This document shows positions 38,701-53,700 of a DNA stretch of 64,000 nucleotides, piece by piece. A program made the position numbers and the translations under genes. Under the pieces are notes generated by a model. That model was not told the DNA's origin and searched no databases. It was given only the letters and a program-made list of their open reading frames with translations. The first letter of the stretch is position 1. Each line of letters opens with the position of its first letter. Source of the DNA: Pelecanus crispus (taxonomy: Eukaryota > Chordata > Aves > Pelecaniformes > Pelecanidae); assembly GCF_030463565.1 (NCBI RefSeq), contig NC_134652.1:14361397-14425396 (forward strand), written 5' to 3'.

Positions 38701-41700
38701 ACTTTTCTGCAAAGTTGTTTTCCAGTTGCTCAGCACCCAGCATGTCCTGGTGCATGAGGCTGTTCTTACCCATGTGCAGGATTTTGTGCTTCCCTTTGTT
38801 GAACTGTATGAGATAGGTAACAACTCAATAAAGTGATAACAGCTTAATAAAGTGCTCAGAACTAGGTGCAGGAATTTGCAGTTCCCTTTGTTGAACTACA
38901 TGCGATAGATAACTTAATAAAGTGATAGCAACTTAGTAAAGTTCTGAGAACCAGAGAATAAAGAATTTTGTACTACAGGTTCTTAGAGAGTATACACAGC
39001 TTCATAGATAACATCCAAATCAACTTTATGGGAAAGATTAAATATATTCACATAGTACCCTGTCACTAGTTACAGGCAGCACATTCTACCAATTCCCATG
39101 AATCGGTTAAAAGTGGAGGCAATTAAAATAATTTTCTCTGATATCAAGTTCTATATTGTTAAAAATAGCATTTCCTCTATTTACATTCAAATAATTTCTT
39201 ATTCCTTGTACTTATTTAAAAAAAAAAAAAAACAGATTCAGAAAATGATGCATGAAAATGAACAGGTGCCAGACGTTGAGAAACTGGAGCAGCAGGAGTT
39301 CAACCTGGATATAGAAGAACAGGAAAGAGCGCAAGCAGAGGCTGAACAAGAAGTGGCCAGGGTATGGCAGAATGGGGGGAGAACATTTTAAAACTAGCAG
39401 TGAAAGGAGAAAGAATGATTGAAGAACAGAGGATGATCTCAAAATTGCTGTTCACTGCTGAGAAGCAGGAAAACTTAAAAGTATTTAAAGTCACTTTTTG
39501 AAGCAGGTGAAGCTGCTGATGCAGACATTGTGAACTGGAATATGATCTATGCCAGAAACTGTAAGTCTGACACTGTGGCCTTGGGCATGTTGCTTAAGTT
39601 CTAGAATGCTTTTCTTCACATGTAAAATGAATACCTTTCAGTAGTATGCAATATAGTTTTTGAAGAAGATAGCTGCAATAGTCTAAGATGATGAAATATT
39701 GGTAATTAATTTCATCTATTAGGTTTCTTTCAGTAACTCAATACAAAATGCCCATATCTTGTTATTTTGCACATCTTGTTATTTTCTTTTCTGTATCTTG
39801 GAAGGTGAGGAAGGAGATTGAGATGGAGAATTTAGCCAACCGCTATTTGCAGGATGTCATCAAACATGAGTGCTGGGATGCTATGTGTGTAAAAGGACGT
39901 GCAGTTAAGGTAACCTCTGCTTTCTAATTCATTTTCTGCAGTAGTTTATTGATTTCTTAAGGTACAGAGACAAAATAAATAGAAGTATAACACATTTCTG
40001 ATTTGCTTATAGTATGGGAAAAAAATTACTTCTTCCCAGGGCTCATGCAAATCTTTCATTCTGTTCATTTTGTCTGAGCCTGGCTGATTTTACCTTCTAA
40101 GGTAGATAAGAGTGCTGATAAGCAAATAAGCAACTCTTTAATTCCTTGATCTCAGAGAATATCTTTATGCAGCGTTGCTAGCAGGAGAGGTAAATATTTT
40201 TCTGTGTGCAGTCAGTATGACTTCTGCTACACAGAACATAAAGGGAAAATTTAACCCTTATTTTGCCTATTTTAAACAAAGGGAGATTAGTCAAACTAAT
40301 GATACTGGATTATCTCAAGTGTGGTGAAAGAACAAGTTAAACTACAAAAAACCTAGTTCTGGTTGAATTCTGTGAATAAAGAGGCCATACCATAGATTAT
40401 TTTTTTAAAAAAAAAGAAAAAAGCAAATTTTAAACCAACCATTTTCACTACCAGAAAGGCAAGTGGTTTTATTCTTACCCCTGTATTTTTACTACATTGA
40501 CTATATTAACTTATCTTCAATTTTATTCCTGAATTTAAGAGGTCTTTGTAACTGTTTAGCATTCAGGTATTGAACAAATGAAATGATAGATGCATTCTGA
40601 AGAACTTTTTGGGTTTTTTTTTTTTTTTAACTTGAATAGTGCTTCCATATGGCTTGTGAAGTGAAGAATTATCCACTGAAGGAACGTAGTAAAGAAGAGC
40701 TGGAAAATTTGGAGAAAGTTCTGCTGTTAAAGAAAATTGAGGGAGCTGATCTTAAGGTACAATCTCTTCAAAGTACTGCACAAAGGCATTTCAGATCAGG
40801 ATGCTCTGAGTTGGCATCTTAACCCTTCTTTACATAGTTACATTCCTAAGGTCCTTTTTCTTGCTGTAGAAATTGTAAAAAAAATTTTTAAAGATAAATA
40901 AAAATGAAATGTTGTGTTTTTACTCAGAACAAATGTATTAATATTAAAGAATCACAGAATAGCTGAGGTTAGAAAAACCCTTTGGAAGTCATCTAGCCCA
41001 ACCCTCCTACAGCATTTTACTCAGGGCTGTGTCCAGTCAGGTTTGGAATATCTCCAAGGATTCCATAACCTCTATGGGCTACCTCTTCCCGTGTTTGACA
41101 ACCCTCACAGGAAAAATATTTTATTACTTTTAAGCACCACTGAGAAGAGTCTGGCCCTGTTGTCTTACTCCCCACCATCAGGTTTTTATATGCATTACTA
41201 AGATCCCCCCAAACCTTTTCCTTCTTGAGGCTAAACAATTCCAGCTCTCTCAGCCTGTCCTTGCATGTTAGATGCTTCAAACCATTAATTGTATTAGTGG
41301 CCTATCACTGGACTTGCTCCAGTATGCCCATGTCTTTCTTGTACTGGGGAACCTACAAATGGACCCAATATTCCAGATATGATCATTTCAACTTGTATTA
41401 TTTTGATCACTGAGCTTAATTGAAGAATATAACCTCCAGAATTTTTTCATACATGTGCCACTGGATCATGTACAAAATTAACACAGTTACAATGTTTCTG
41501 ATATTCAGGTTCAGAAGAAAAATCTTGAGATGGAGTCTGAGACTGTATTATCTAAGGAAGAAGGAGAGAAGGCTGAAGAAGTAATGGCTGATGATAGTGC
41601 ATCTTTCTGCCTGATTGGAAGTCTGAGCTCTCAGTATGGTGGAGACACATCTGTCCTATACCACCAATGGGACTTGCACACCAGGGAGCAGAAAGTCAAT

Positions 41701-44700
41701 CAGATAGTATTATTGAAGGTGGTGTCTTCTTAAATTTCTATTACTGCAGTGATGCTGTCATACCTGTTGGTTCTCACAGCAGTCACAGCCACTGTTAAGA
41801 CTTTGGGCATACTGACACTATACAACGGAGAGTTGCACAGGTCTCTGAGTTACTGACATGAATGCTGATAAATACATACAGTGCAGTGGAGCACCATGTA
41901 GATTTGCCAGCTCAGGTCTGGGGGAAAAAAAACCCTATCAAGTTGGTTACCCAGTTTGAGGGTATCTCCATTTGCCCGCTGGTGCTTCAGTTTAAGGAGT
42001 TTGTACAGCCAACGCTAGCTTGCACATCTCAGCATGCCCTGTGAAAACGTGACCTTGCTGCTGAATGAAAGATCAGCTGAATCCTCACACCATTTTCTTT
42101 CTCTCCAGCCTTACCATCCCTTCATTTGGAGTCTTCAATGTTTCTGTTATTTATTATTCACTACTATCAGACTCTCTTACGCTGGCCAGTTTATTAAGTA
42201 GTAAACATGCTGTAGAACAGGCTTCTAATGAATATGATCTACAAGGGTAGAAGTGGTTAAACTACTATAAAGCATTGCCTTCTCAGAGCTCTTTAAGGCT
42301 GTAACTGGTAGCAGAGCTCAATGATTATGCATTGTAATACATAAAATCTAGTAGATACACTAGTTTTTAAAGTAGATGGGGAAGAAACACAAGGAGCACT
42401 TTTAGATGTAAGCTTGGATGTCACAAGATCTTTCTACTCTATGGCTTTAAAGATGTATGTTATATATGTAAGTGTAGACATATCTTCAGTGTTCTTGGTC
42501 AAAGCAGCGAGCTTGCTTGACTAGACGTTGAGCACAGCCTTTTTTCTCCCAGCAGCATTGTAGTTTATCTGCCATCCTGCCTTATTACATCCTAACTAAT
42601 TACTATATTAGAAATCAATGAAATAATCGTGGACACAAATATTTATTGTAATACAAATTGCAAACAGCTAAGCATCTCAAATGTGAAGTTTAATGATAGA
42701 ACTGAAATCCTTTTCATGTTTCATTTTAGTAAATTGACACAGTAGGAGAGACACATGGTTTTCTCTCTTAATATTCTACTTTTCTTTGTTGAGATCAATT
42801 ATTTATTCTAAAGGAAAAAATTATCCACTAAGAATATATGCTTTTTAAAATGATTATAAGGTCTCAGGTGTTTTAAAAAAAAATCATTTCCAATGTTTGT
42901 TTATTTAATGTGCACGTTTTGCTCACATATGTCAGACAGAAAATCACATGAAAGCATATTGAAACTGCAGGTTGCATCACTTAAAAATGAGGAAAGTATG
43001 TCCTTAACTCTGCCTCCCTGCACCTGTGATATACAATCTCTAGATTTACAGGTCACATGTTTTTTTTCTTTGAAGCCCCTTCTTTTTTCAGCCGAAGAGT
43101 GCAAAAAACAGCAAATAGAAGGCAGCCTAATTTTTTATCTAGTTTTGGCAGCAGTGTGTTTCTTTCAGAGTTTTTGTCAAATGGCAAATATGTAGAAGAA
43201 AAGGAATAAAAATTTGTGGGGAAAAAAAAAGAAAAAAATGATAATTTGCCCACCTCCATTTAACAAATCTTGAACTCTGCCCTTCTGATTTTCAGAAGGG
43301 CTTTACGAGTTTATCTCCATGTCACACATACAAACACACACATTTATGATTCTGATAGCTTGAGGAGTGGTATATAGTCGTGGATGGATGTGACCTGTGC
43401 AGTATTGATGTTTCCTTTTTTGGTATTTCAGGACATCATTTACAAAGTGAAAACTGCTTTTAATAAGGAATTTGACATAGTTGCACGACAAAAGGAGCAG
43501 GAGATAGCACGAGTGAAAGAAAGAAACCTGAGGATCCGAGAAATCTTGGCACAACTTGACCTCCAAGTGGAAGTGTGGGAGCCCACTCTTACAGATGATG
43601 AGATACCGGCGCGAGCGCTCACTGTTCAGGATTCAGAGGTGTCTGAAAAATAAATCTTTCTCTTTCACCCACTCAAATACAGTTCTCTAATTCTCCTTAT
43701 TTCCAGACATTTTGTCAGTACTGAAAAGCCTTAAAACAGATGTGTCTGTGTACTTAAAATCATCTTTTTGACTCTTTTGTTTCCCTTCCTTTTTTAGGGA
43801 GAAAGCTCTTAATAAGTCAATCTGAAATGATAAAATGCATACAATCTTAATTTATTGCTCTTAAAAGTTTTTAATTGCCCATAGATTAGATAGAATTTCC
43901 CCCTGTTCCTGACTATAAGATTCAAACCAGGCTTGCAGGGATTACTTCCATAGATAAGGGTTTCTCTGTTTTCTCTGAGCACCATTTTGAAATTAAGTAG
44001 TTTCAAATGAAGTATCTAGGTACTAAAGCATACTTAGTACTGTGCTTATAGATTCAATTCATTATTTATAAAGAAACACCATATTTCTTATACAATCTAT
44101 TCCACTGATCTCATCTGCTCTTTTGGTCAGTCTTTCTCTACTTCTCTCTGCTCTCTCACCATTCCGTGTCATTCCACTGTCAGAAAAGGTATTCACAAAA
44201 CACAGCTAGTATCAACAAAAATGATGGTAGTTTGTATGTTAGCATTTTTACATATAGCTTTTGGAGCTGTTCAAAAGAACAATTTTCTTCCTGAGGAATA
44301 TTATCATAGAGCAGAGATACAAAAAGCATTAAGAATTAGTATTACGCCATCTTTCCAAATGTTCTTAGTCCACATGTGATCACGTTTGGAGAAAAAAAAC
44401 CCTGATATGAACCTCATTTTCTTCCTTCAGATTAAAGTCGAAAAATACATGACTCCACAAGAGAGAGAGAATGCAGAAATGCTGGCTAAGCTTGAAATGG
44501 AAAGATGCCTTGCTGCTACGGTAATTAAAGTAGTATCCTTTTTGCTGAATAGGCCTTTGTCTCTGGTTAGGCATATTTAGTTAATGCTGCACTGGAATAT
44601 TCCAGTAATGTCGTATGGGAGAATAAATTTTAAATGGTAGGTAATGATGATGTGTGTCTTTTCCGTCTTATTATAATTTACAATCAGAACTACATAGACC

Positions 44701-47700
44701 AGCTGGGGGAAGAAAAGATTTAGTGTTAGGCTCACAATTTTTAAAAATGTTCTTAGTGGCAATCAAAAGTACTGTATCAGGTGACGGGGGACTAGGTACA
44801 TTTCTAAATGCATGCTACTGCTCAGTCAAGAGCTTTGTGCTTGATATGTGTTTGTTGACTTAGCGACCTGTGTTCTTCAGGGATCAGAGTAGAAGATCGT
44901 AATGCTTTCCTCTGGCTTTAAAATGCATCTGTGAAAAGCCTAAGGTGGTTCTGGCCCCCAAAAGAGTTGCACAATAACACAGTGACACTACAACTTCCTT
45001 CGTCCTAGCCTGCCAACTGGTCAGGAGCAGCCTATGCCTGTGTATTCTTTCCAACACTGCCAGAATGGCAGGTTTAGTACGTTATTTGGTATATGAACAC
45101 CTGTCCACCAGAAAAAAACTCTTGAGACTTTTAGCATATTTCACATGCATCACCGAAGACCATTAATCTACTAGTGACACACAGTATAATCGTATGGGTG
45201 ATCTAGAGGTTAACTACCCTATTATCGTTCCCAAAACTTCCAATTGCTACACTTCCTTTTGAACACTAAAATATTTTTTTGTGGCCATTCCCAGGACAAT
45301 GAAAGACTGCGTGCTCTTAATGACATGATGGGTGGAGTGCTAGAAGTAAAAAAGGAAGACATCTTGAAAATGGTGAGCTGTGTTTCTGCCATATCATTTA
45401 GGTAGCTTGTGGGCTTTTAAGGAAATGTGAAATTCAACTAGCAAATATTTCCAGCCTAAGTGATAGAAGAAACTTAAGAGAATTGTAGAATTGCATTATG
45501 CCTAGATAGACTCCATAAGAGATCACACACTGGACTCAAAAGAGACCACAAGATTCTAGTGCCTGCATATGGTTTACCCATCAACACCTGTCCCTGTCAC
45601 AGTGGAATACTATAGGAACATAATCTAGTATTACTATTACAGCAGCTGTATTGCTGGGGGAAGGGTCTATTATCCATGGCTGTGATCTTACAGAAAAATA
45701 CTGTGTTCCATTTAACTCAGCAAATGTAGATAGTACAGTAGTAGAGGAAGGAAAGAATGTGTAGGAGAAAAAGGATAGGGCAGACCCAAGCGCTCTCCCT
45801 GGAATTGATCTGTTTTGGAAAATTGGGACTCCACTTAAAAGTATACATTAGCATGGAGTTAGATATGGGGTTCTGAAACAGAAAATGTGGTATATCATAT
45901 CTTTGTACCGACAGTAGTATGTTTGAGTACAAAATACTTGTATTTTACAAGATCCAGTAATGAATTCCTGTAAGCAAGTGAAAGAGAATAGCACAATATA
46001 TATACACCAAAACTACTGGTGCAAGTAACAAACCAGAGAAACAGAATATATATGTTACTTAGACTTAAGGCTTGTACCCTACTTACCACTAAGAAATACC
46101 TTTCATTAAATTTGATATGTGCTATAGTTTGTTAGTGTGCTGATGGAACCTTAATATTGCTTTTGAATCATATTTGTCTTTAATACTTCCAGGATATTCC
46201 TCCACCTCCATTTATATCCAAGCCTGAGCATGCCTGGAATGATGAAGAAAAGAAAATATTTAGAGAACATGAGAAAAAAGTCAAGGAGCTGAATGAAGAA
46301 AAAGAAAAGTATAGAAAGGTAAATTAAAATGAGAAAAGGAGTGGTTTTGTTCATAGTACTCATGACCAAAGCTTCTGATCTTTCTCAGGAGCTACTTCTA
46401 AAAATGAATACTAATAAATAAAATAAACAAAGAACAAATGAAGAACAAAGATTATGTGGCATATTAAATAAGTCCTAGCTTAGACAGTAAAATAAGGCAA
46501 TCTTTACTTATACCAATGAATACATGCCAAAACTTGTGATACCTGACAAAAGGTAACTTTCCTTCAGAAATGTACCAGTATGCCTAAAATGTTTTTTTCA
46601 GGTTCCATTCCCAGAGTTGCTGATGCCATACACAAATAATACAATTATATTTATCCTTCCAAGTGGTATTTGGACAACACAACTTGGGAGCCTGGCAGCA
46701 CTCTCCTTCCAAACAAGTACTTTTTGGCTGAAGGATGCAAGTATATTGTGCATTCTCCAGCATCTGATGTACTGCATCAGAGCTTCTTTGTTCCTCCAGA
46801 TGTAATATTGCTGCTCTTGTCCTTCCTTTCCCCAGGCACTGGAAAATGAATTGAAGAAACTTGAAGCTTCCATCCAGGAAACAACACAAAATTTTGATGA
46901 GACTGTGTGCAAACTCTCTGAAAGGAAAGTGAAGATAGAGATGGTCATCTATCAGGTATCACAGAGAACACTAATTTTTTATCTCTGCCTCTGTGCAGCA
47001 GGAATGTTAACATTTTTTATTACAATCTTCACAGGAAGAACTCAAAATAGTCAATCTCGTTTATGCTTTACTGTTGAATGAAGAGTTGGACACGAGAGAA
47101 GCTGGACTTCATAATTTCCTTATGAAAAAGGAGAAAGAAAAAGTAAGTTATCATTTGGAATGCTGTTCTTGGGAACAGTGTAATATTTACAATGCAGTTT
47201 CTTGTGAAGACTGCTCTTTCCAAATCAAAATTTTGCCATAAATGATTTTCTGACAATTTACAGTGTCATTAATTCTTTTATCAACTTGTACAGGTGACAT
47301 ACATTATAAATACATATGTTTTTTAATAGATACTCATCTTGGTTCATCTGGAGTTCTTTGGTAAAACTCCATACATTCAGAAGGGCATGCTGTTATTTGT
47401 TTGCTATATATAACATTTTTTGGTATCCAGTATCAAGCTGGAAGCACCAATTATGATGCTTTTATGACAGAAAGATGCACAAAAGAATGTGTAATGCCAT
47501 CACATTTTTCACTGAGGTGTCTAATGTAGGCCAGGGCCACACTGACTTGAGTTTGCCAGTTCAAAGCATAGAGGTGGTGTGTGAGTATCTGACCACAGAA
47601 GCAGAACATACCATGGAGTACAAAGTGTTTGTAGTCTTATTGACCAGGTTAATCTCCTGAAGAGTTTACCCATCCCTGTCAAACCATATACAAGTAAACA

Positions 47701-50700
47701 AAAGACTGGAGAGCACAAGTAGTAGATCTGGATTTCAATACAAGTGCTTACTGTCCACAGTAATAATTTTGACAGTTCTGATTCCTGTGTCCTGCCAATA
47801 CCTGTGTGACTCAGGTGATCTAAGTGGTGGTAGTCTGCAGGCTGGTTCTGGCTCTTAGGACATATTATCCCATTTGCCCACTTTGTCTTCATGGAGCTGT
47901 TCCTGAGTCCACAGAGAATATATTAATGCCTCCCCATGTCAGATCTCCTACTCAACCTGTACAGACCTCTGTGTTTGGACTTGCAAGCAGCCATTTGTAC
48001 ATGAGCTACAGGGAGAGGTTCCAAAGTAGGCATCTAGCCCGTGCCACTGAATAGGCTGAACGAGTTTTAAAATTATCTGAGGCCAAGTGTATACCAGCTT
48101 ACATTTTTCAAAATAAATTTTTTTTTTTTTAATTTTCTAAATGTTTCCATTGGTATATCTTTTGGTCCATGCAAACTGCCAAATACAACAAAACGGTCTC
48201 CCCAGCAGATTATAAGCATTTAACAGCCTCTATTAAACAGATGAGCTTAGTATCCTCTCACGTAGCAGAACTATGTCATGACAACAGGGAAACTGCATTC
48301 TAAAATGAAGAACCCTCCACTGAACAGCATTTGAGAATTTTCAACTGGTCTTACCTGTGATGATATGAAAGAAAAAGGAAATCTCTATGCAAGTGAAAAC
48401 AAGTATCAGCATAGGTCTTTACATTGGAAGTTTAAACAGAAGACTTGTAAGCATTTGTATAAGATATTTCTTACATAGATTCCTTACTTTCTTAAGCAGT
48501 GGACTAGTTTAATTTCGTAACTTCTCATGTTTTAGCAGCATCTACAAGTAACCCCCTGAAGAAGGCATTATATTGTTAGTAAAAATAGCTCACAAGGTTT
48601 TCTCTAGAAATAAGAAAGTGTCAGCTTCATCACTGTATATGAATGGCCATGCAGTGCTTCTGCTGGCTGATTTCATTCCTGAAATCTTTTGGTTTTGTTA
48701 TAGGTCAAGACTGCAAGAACAATCCAGACTACAAAAAATAAAATTGAAGCTTACACAGACACCTATGAAAATGCAATAGCTGAAGAAAAGGTGAGACTCT
48801 TGACAAACACAAGGAGATTCAGAAATTAAAAATTCAATGGTGTGTCTTGATAATGAGAAGAACATACTTCACGTTAAGAATTGGATGAGTTCTGGTCAAC
48901 TTGCTGATCACTGAAATTAAGCAGTAAAGGCCAGTATGTGCATAGAAGAATTTATTAAATAGTCCAGATTCCTGTGATGCTTGGGAACACTTGGAAGAGC
49001 ACCATATTCTGTATTTCTAAGATACAGGCAGGTTGATGCTTTTTTTAAAAATAACATTGTGGCAACAAGGAAGCTTTCTGTTTTCCTCCTAGAATCTGGA
49101 ATGTGGTTTTACAAAGGAATTTGCTGACGTACCTGCCAATCTCCTTGATGAACTTTTCCAGCTTTACAAACATCGACCAAAGTAAGATCCCCCTGATTCC
49201 ACCTGTTTAAATACTAATATTTCTTGTGAGTCAAGAATGACAATGCTATTTATTTCAATAATCTAAATTATTTTGATAATCAGTAGACTGCCTGCTTTTT
49301 ATTGGATAGTCAACCATGGTTGATTTCCTATCATACTAAGGATTGCTATTTTGAGTACTTACATTTCCTTATTCACTCCACACGATCTATTTTAAATGCA
49401 ATCTAAATAATCATCCGTTCTCAAAAACATATATTCTTGTTTAGTGTAATATGCAGTCTTACCTATTTGTTTTTTGCAAGAAATTGAGAGTATGAAATGT
49501 TCTTAGTTGTTTGTGAGATTCTTTTATGCAAAAGAAAATAAAAAGTAAATACTGTGTGTACTGTGTATGTGCACTAGGACCCCAGTGACAGAAATGCTCC
49601 TTTACACTGCTAATCCGTATGGGGATTGTTCAGGCTCAGTTGAAGATTACAAAGATGCATTTACCCTTCTAATGAAAGCCATGGATGAACTGGATAGTCC
49701 TGAGCACATGCCTAATGGCTTAGACCCGTCTATATGGGAACATTTTTGTCTGGCTAGACGAAATAAAATGGCGAGTGAAGAGCTGGTATGTAAAATTCTT
49801 TATTTTGCCAGTATACTTCTTGATATTTTCAGGTCTTAAACTTCTGTGGAGTTCAAGTGTAGGGTCAAGCTAGTGGTAAAATGACAATGCAGCATACATA
49901 AGCTGCGTTTGAGTTTGAAGGTTGCTTCTGGCCACATTCAGTTCAGAATAATAGAAATGTCATCAAGGGAAACCAGCTCTAGTTCTTCTTCAGAGGCAAA
50001 ATTAGCATATTAATGTGGGTGGATTTGATCAGAATGATTGTGACCTTGATATGGTTTCATTAAAAAAAAAAAAAGATAATTTTCCTTTTCTCTATCCATA
50101 CCAAAAAACTATTAAGGTATTTCATTTCCATAATCTGTTGGAGTTGTTCCCTCCCATTAGCATTCTATATTTGCACCAATGCATTCCCACATTTTTCTAG
50201 AACACCAAGAGCAATCCTTAACAAAGGGTGTCGCTGGAAAGTTCTAGCAAGCTGTTCAGTTTAAAAGCATGAAGGTGTAAATCTGAATTATCCAGAGACA
50301 GAGATACATGACCTTTGACCAAGAGAGAAGGAAATGTGATTTCCCTTCATGTGAATAACCTATGCGTAAATGAATAAATTATTTTCTCAGCTGAGTGTAA
50401 GGATTGTAACCTCTATGTCCCATGTGCTCAACTGGGATTCTCAAAATACCAGGCTGCATATTTATACATACTATATGTCTTCTTAACAACTTGTCTTCTC
50501 TGTTCTTGAAGAGGTTTGCCCTGACATACTGACAAAGTTGAAAAAGTTCAGAATGTCACAACATTGCTTCCTTAGGTGAAATGGAAAGCCCTAACACTGG
50601 CAGAGATGCAGGCCTTTCTCCATAGAAGGATGGATGATAATGAGAAGATTGAGTCAGAAATAGAAGACATTTTCCAAGAACTCACTTGGTAATTTTGCTT

Positions 50701-53700
50701 CTTTTCCTATGTTCAGCTACATTTTAATACTCCACCAGCACAGAACCAAAAGTTACATACAGAATTACACAGCTGTGTTCTCCAACACTCTTTTATCTAG
50801 GATTCATCTAAGAGAAATGAGGTGTTATTGTACCACACGTGAGCAGGCCAAACCAGTCTTAATCTACCATCTTAAGTAACAACATCAGTAAGGATGGTAG
50901 CATGGTCTTCAATGCAAACTAACTGCCCCAAAAGCTACATCATACAGCGAATCCCCCAAAGCCTTCAAGGCCATATTTGTGCTAGCTAGTTCAGTTGGAT
51001 TTTGCTCATGTAGGCCTAAGATACAGTGATCACTCCTAATTGCAATATGCTGCTCAGTGATGTGACACCTGATTTCACTGAGCTGCTTGGACCTGCAATA
51101 TTTCATTTTTTCATGTACATGACATAATTTTTACATTCATTGTCATTCAGGAACAAACCCCAGGATAAATTATACAAGAAAATGGGTGCTGGCTGGGAGT
51201 ATCCTCCATTTCCTTTTCAGTTGTTGTTAAGATTTCTGTTCAGTAAGAACACTTTCTCTCAGAACATCTGCTAGAGTATGTTAAATTGAATCCAGCGGTT
51301 GAAAATTTCATGTATGGAAATAAGTTGCAAATTCTGGTGTCACTTTGGGAGCAAATACAAGACAGGCTGTCAAAGAGTAACCCCTACATGAACATATCAC
51401 TTACTGGTAATAAATATAAACATTTTGAGAATCATGGGAGGATTTATATAATTGTGTTGAAATCACTAAACATTGTTTTTGTTTTCTGCCATTTTAGGCT
51501 GCAGGAGGAGAAAATGAAACTTCAATTGAATTTGACTGTCCAGTTTTTGCTAAAACAAGGACAGGTAGAATTGGAAAGTACTGAGATCCCAGACTACACT
51601 GATGCCATTCTCATTAATAAGAGTGTTATTGAGGAACTGAATTCCTCTATCACGGTAATTTACATTATCTGAAGGAAATTTAAGCTTTTTAAACAAATGT
51701 ATTGTCCCTCAGGGGATCTGCTTTTTCTTCAGGTTGGCGTCTAGTTTCAATTCATTACTACACACCAGTAGGCTCCATTGTTATCTAGAGGCTATTAAGA
51801 ATTCTGTAATGTCTCTTGTCATGATGTAAAGATTGCAATACAGACTGCTTTCTTGATGTTTGATCAATACAGTTCAGATCAATGAAATGGCAACAGTTTT
51901 TAGACACACTATCGCTTACACTCTGTAAATAGAAAATGCTAATATCCTGGGCACCAGTCCAAAAATTCCCTCAATGCAAACTTATAGTCATGTTAAGAAG
52001 CATTTGAACAGTAGCTTACATTAAGATTTAAAAAATTAATACAATTTTTTTATGTAAGGCGAAATTGATGATCATACTTAAAACAGTTTTTCATACTCAT
52101 TAAACATTCTTTTTTTACGCATTCTAGCTGTACAAAAATTGCCTGTTACTGCTACTGCACAAAGCCTTCAGTAACAACTGCAGAATACCTTATACATAGC
52201 AAGTTGTATTTTGTAGATTTTAAATGCCTTCACATTGTTATAAAAGACAGAAAGATGGAGAGAGAGGTTAGTTGTAATTTTCTTCATCTCCTATGATCCA
52301 AAGCTGTGGCACAGAGCATAAAAGGGAACAAAATTCCACAAATGATAACCATCTGGAGCAAAGTCTGGAAAGAGACTGCAGTATAGCATGTTTTCCTTAC
52401 TAAAATTATAACTTTGGAATCTTGCCCATCTTGTTGCAAATAATTATTCCATAATCTGTAAAGTGTGTTAATTAAGATTAATCTCTTTTTTTCAGGCTCA
52501 AGGAGAAAAAAAAATTGCTAGCATGGTGGAATGTAAAGACTTCTCTAAAGGGATATTTCAGCTGGAATGGGAACACAAGAAAATGAGAATGCAGATAGAA
52601 GATCTGAAACAGAAGGCTCGGGATATTGTAACACTACCCATTTCAAAAGATCGTCAGCTAGTGAGTTACTTTCTCTAATTTATATTTTGACTGCAGAAAA
52701 TGTTGCTGCCTATACCTGTCAGATCATTTATACCTCATAAGTCTCTCACTACTACGGAGAAACCTGATGCCTAATAGGTCAACAATTCAGCTTTCAACGG
52801 AAGATTTACTCTTGAGATTGATCAGTGATGAAGTTCTTTGGGATGTTCAGGTGTAAACAAAGGCAAAATTAGCCCTAACTCTTAATGTTTCAAAATTGGC
52901 ACTGAGAGTAAGGAATCAGGATTTTGCAGCCACAAAGAAAAGATCTTAAAGATCTTTAGACCGTAACTTCCTCTCAAGTGAAAGGTCTGAAGTGCCCCCA
53001 TCTGGTATCTCACAGAAATATCGTAACTTTTGCTCAGTATATGAAGATTGAGCGTTCCTACAAGAGCCTCACTGAGCCCCACTCACAGCCATTTGTTGGC
53101 CCAGCAGCAGAACGACAGGAAATTGTTTGCCATGCCTGGCAGGCAAGAGGCAGCAGCTGGCCAGCAAGTCAGCACCTACATAACTTTGAACAAGCCCAAC
53201 TGGCAGGCCAGAAAACATAGGTAAAGGCTGTGGGAGAGAGCCAAGGACACCAGTGGGAGAAGAGAGGAGGAAGAAGAGAGGTTGTAGGGGAATCCTGAGG
53301 GTATTGCAGTATGGGATGTAGAGGACTGCAGGGAAAGCTGATGGGTTTGTGATGATGAGGTTGGGGGCATAAAGGTTTGGAGTAAGGGACGTTGGAGGAT
53401 GGGTAGGCTGGACATATTGCAGTGGGGAGAGCTATAAAGCATAGAGAAAATGAAGAATGTTGGAGAACAGGTAAGGATATTGCAATTCAATCAAAAGATT
53501 AAAAGAAAATCCAAAACACGTGTTTTGCTCAGGCTTCATTTGTTTTGCTGCTCTCCAAACTGCTTGTTCGCTTTTGAATCACAGCCAAGGGACTTCCGTA
53601 GCTAACACCAAAAACAGCTTTCCAGAGCTGATGTGACAACACACTGAATAGTTCTTGTAGCAAATTCATCACCAGTGTTGCTGTTAGCTCAAACTTCATT

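Noticed and set aside
53176-53490. 104-codon minus-strand Ser/Leu-rich frame
   Set aside because: Explained by the purine skew of the plus strand; no similarity.
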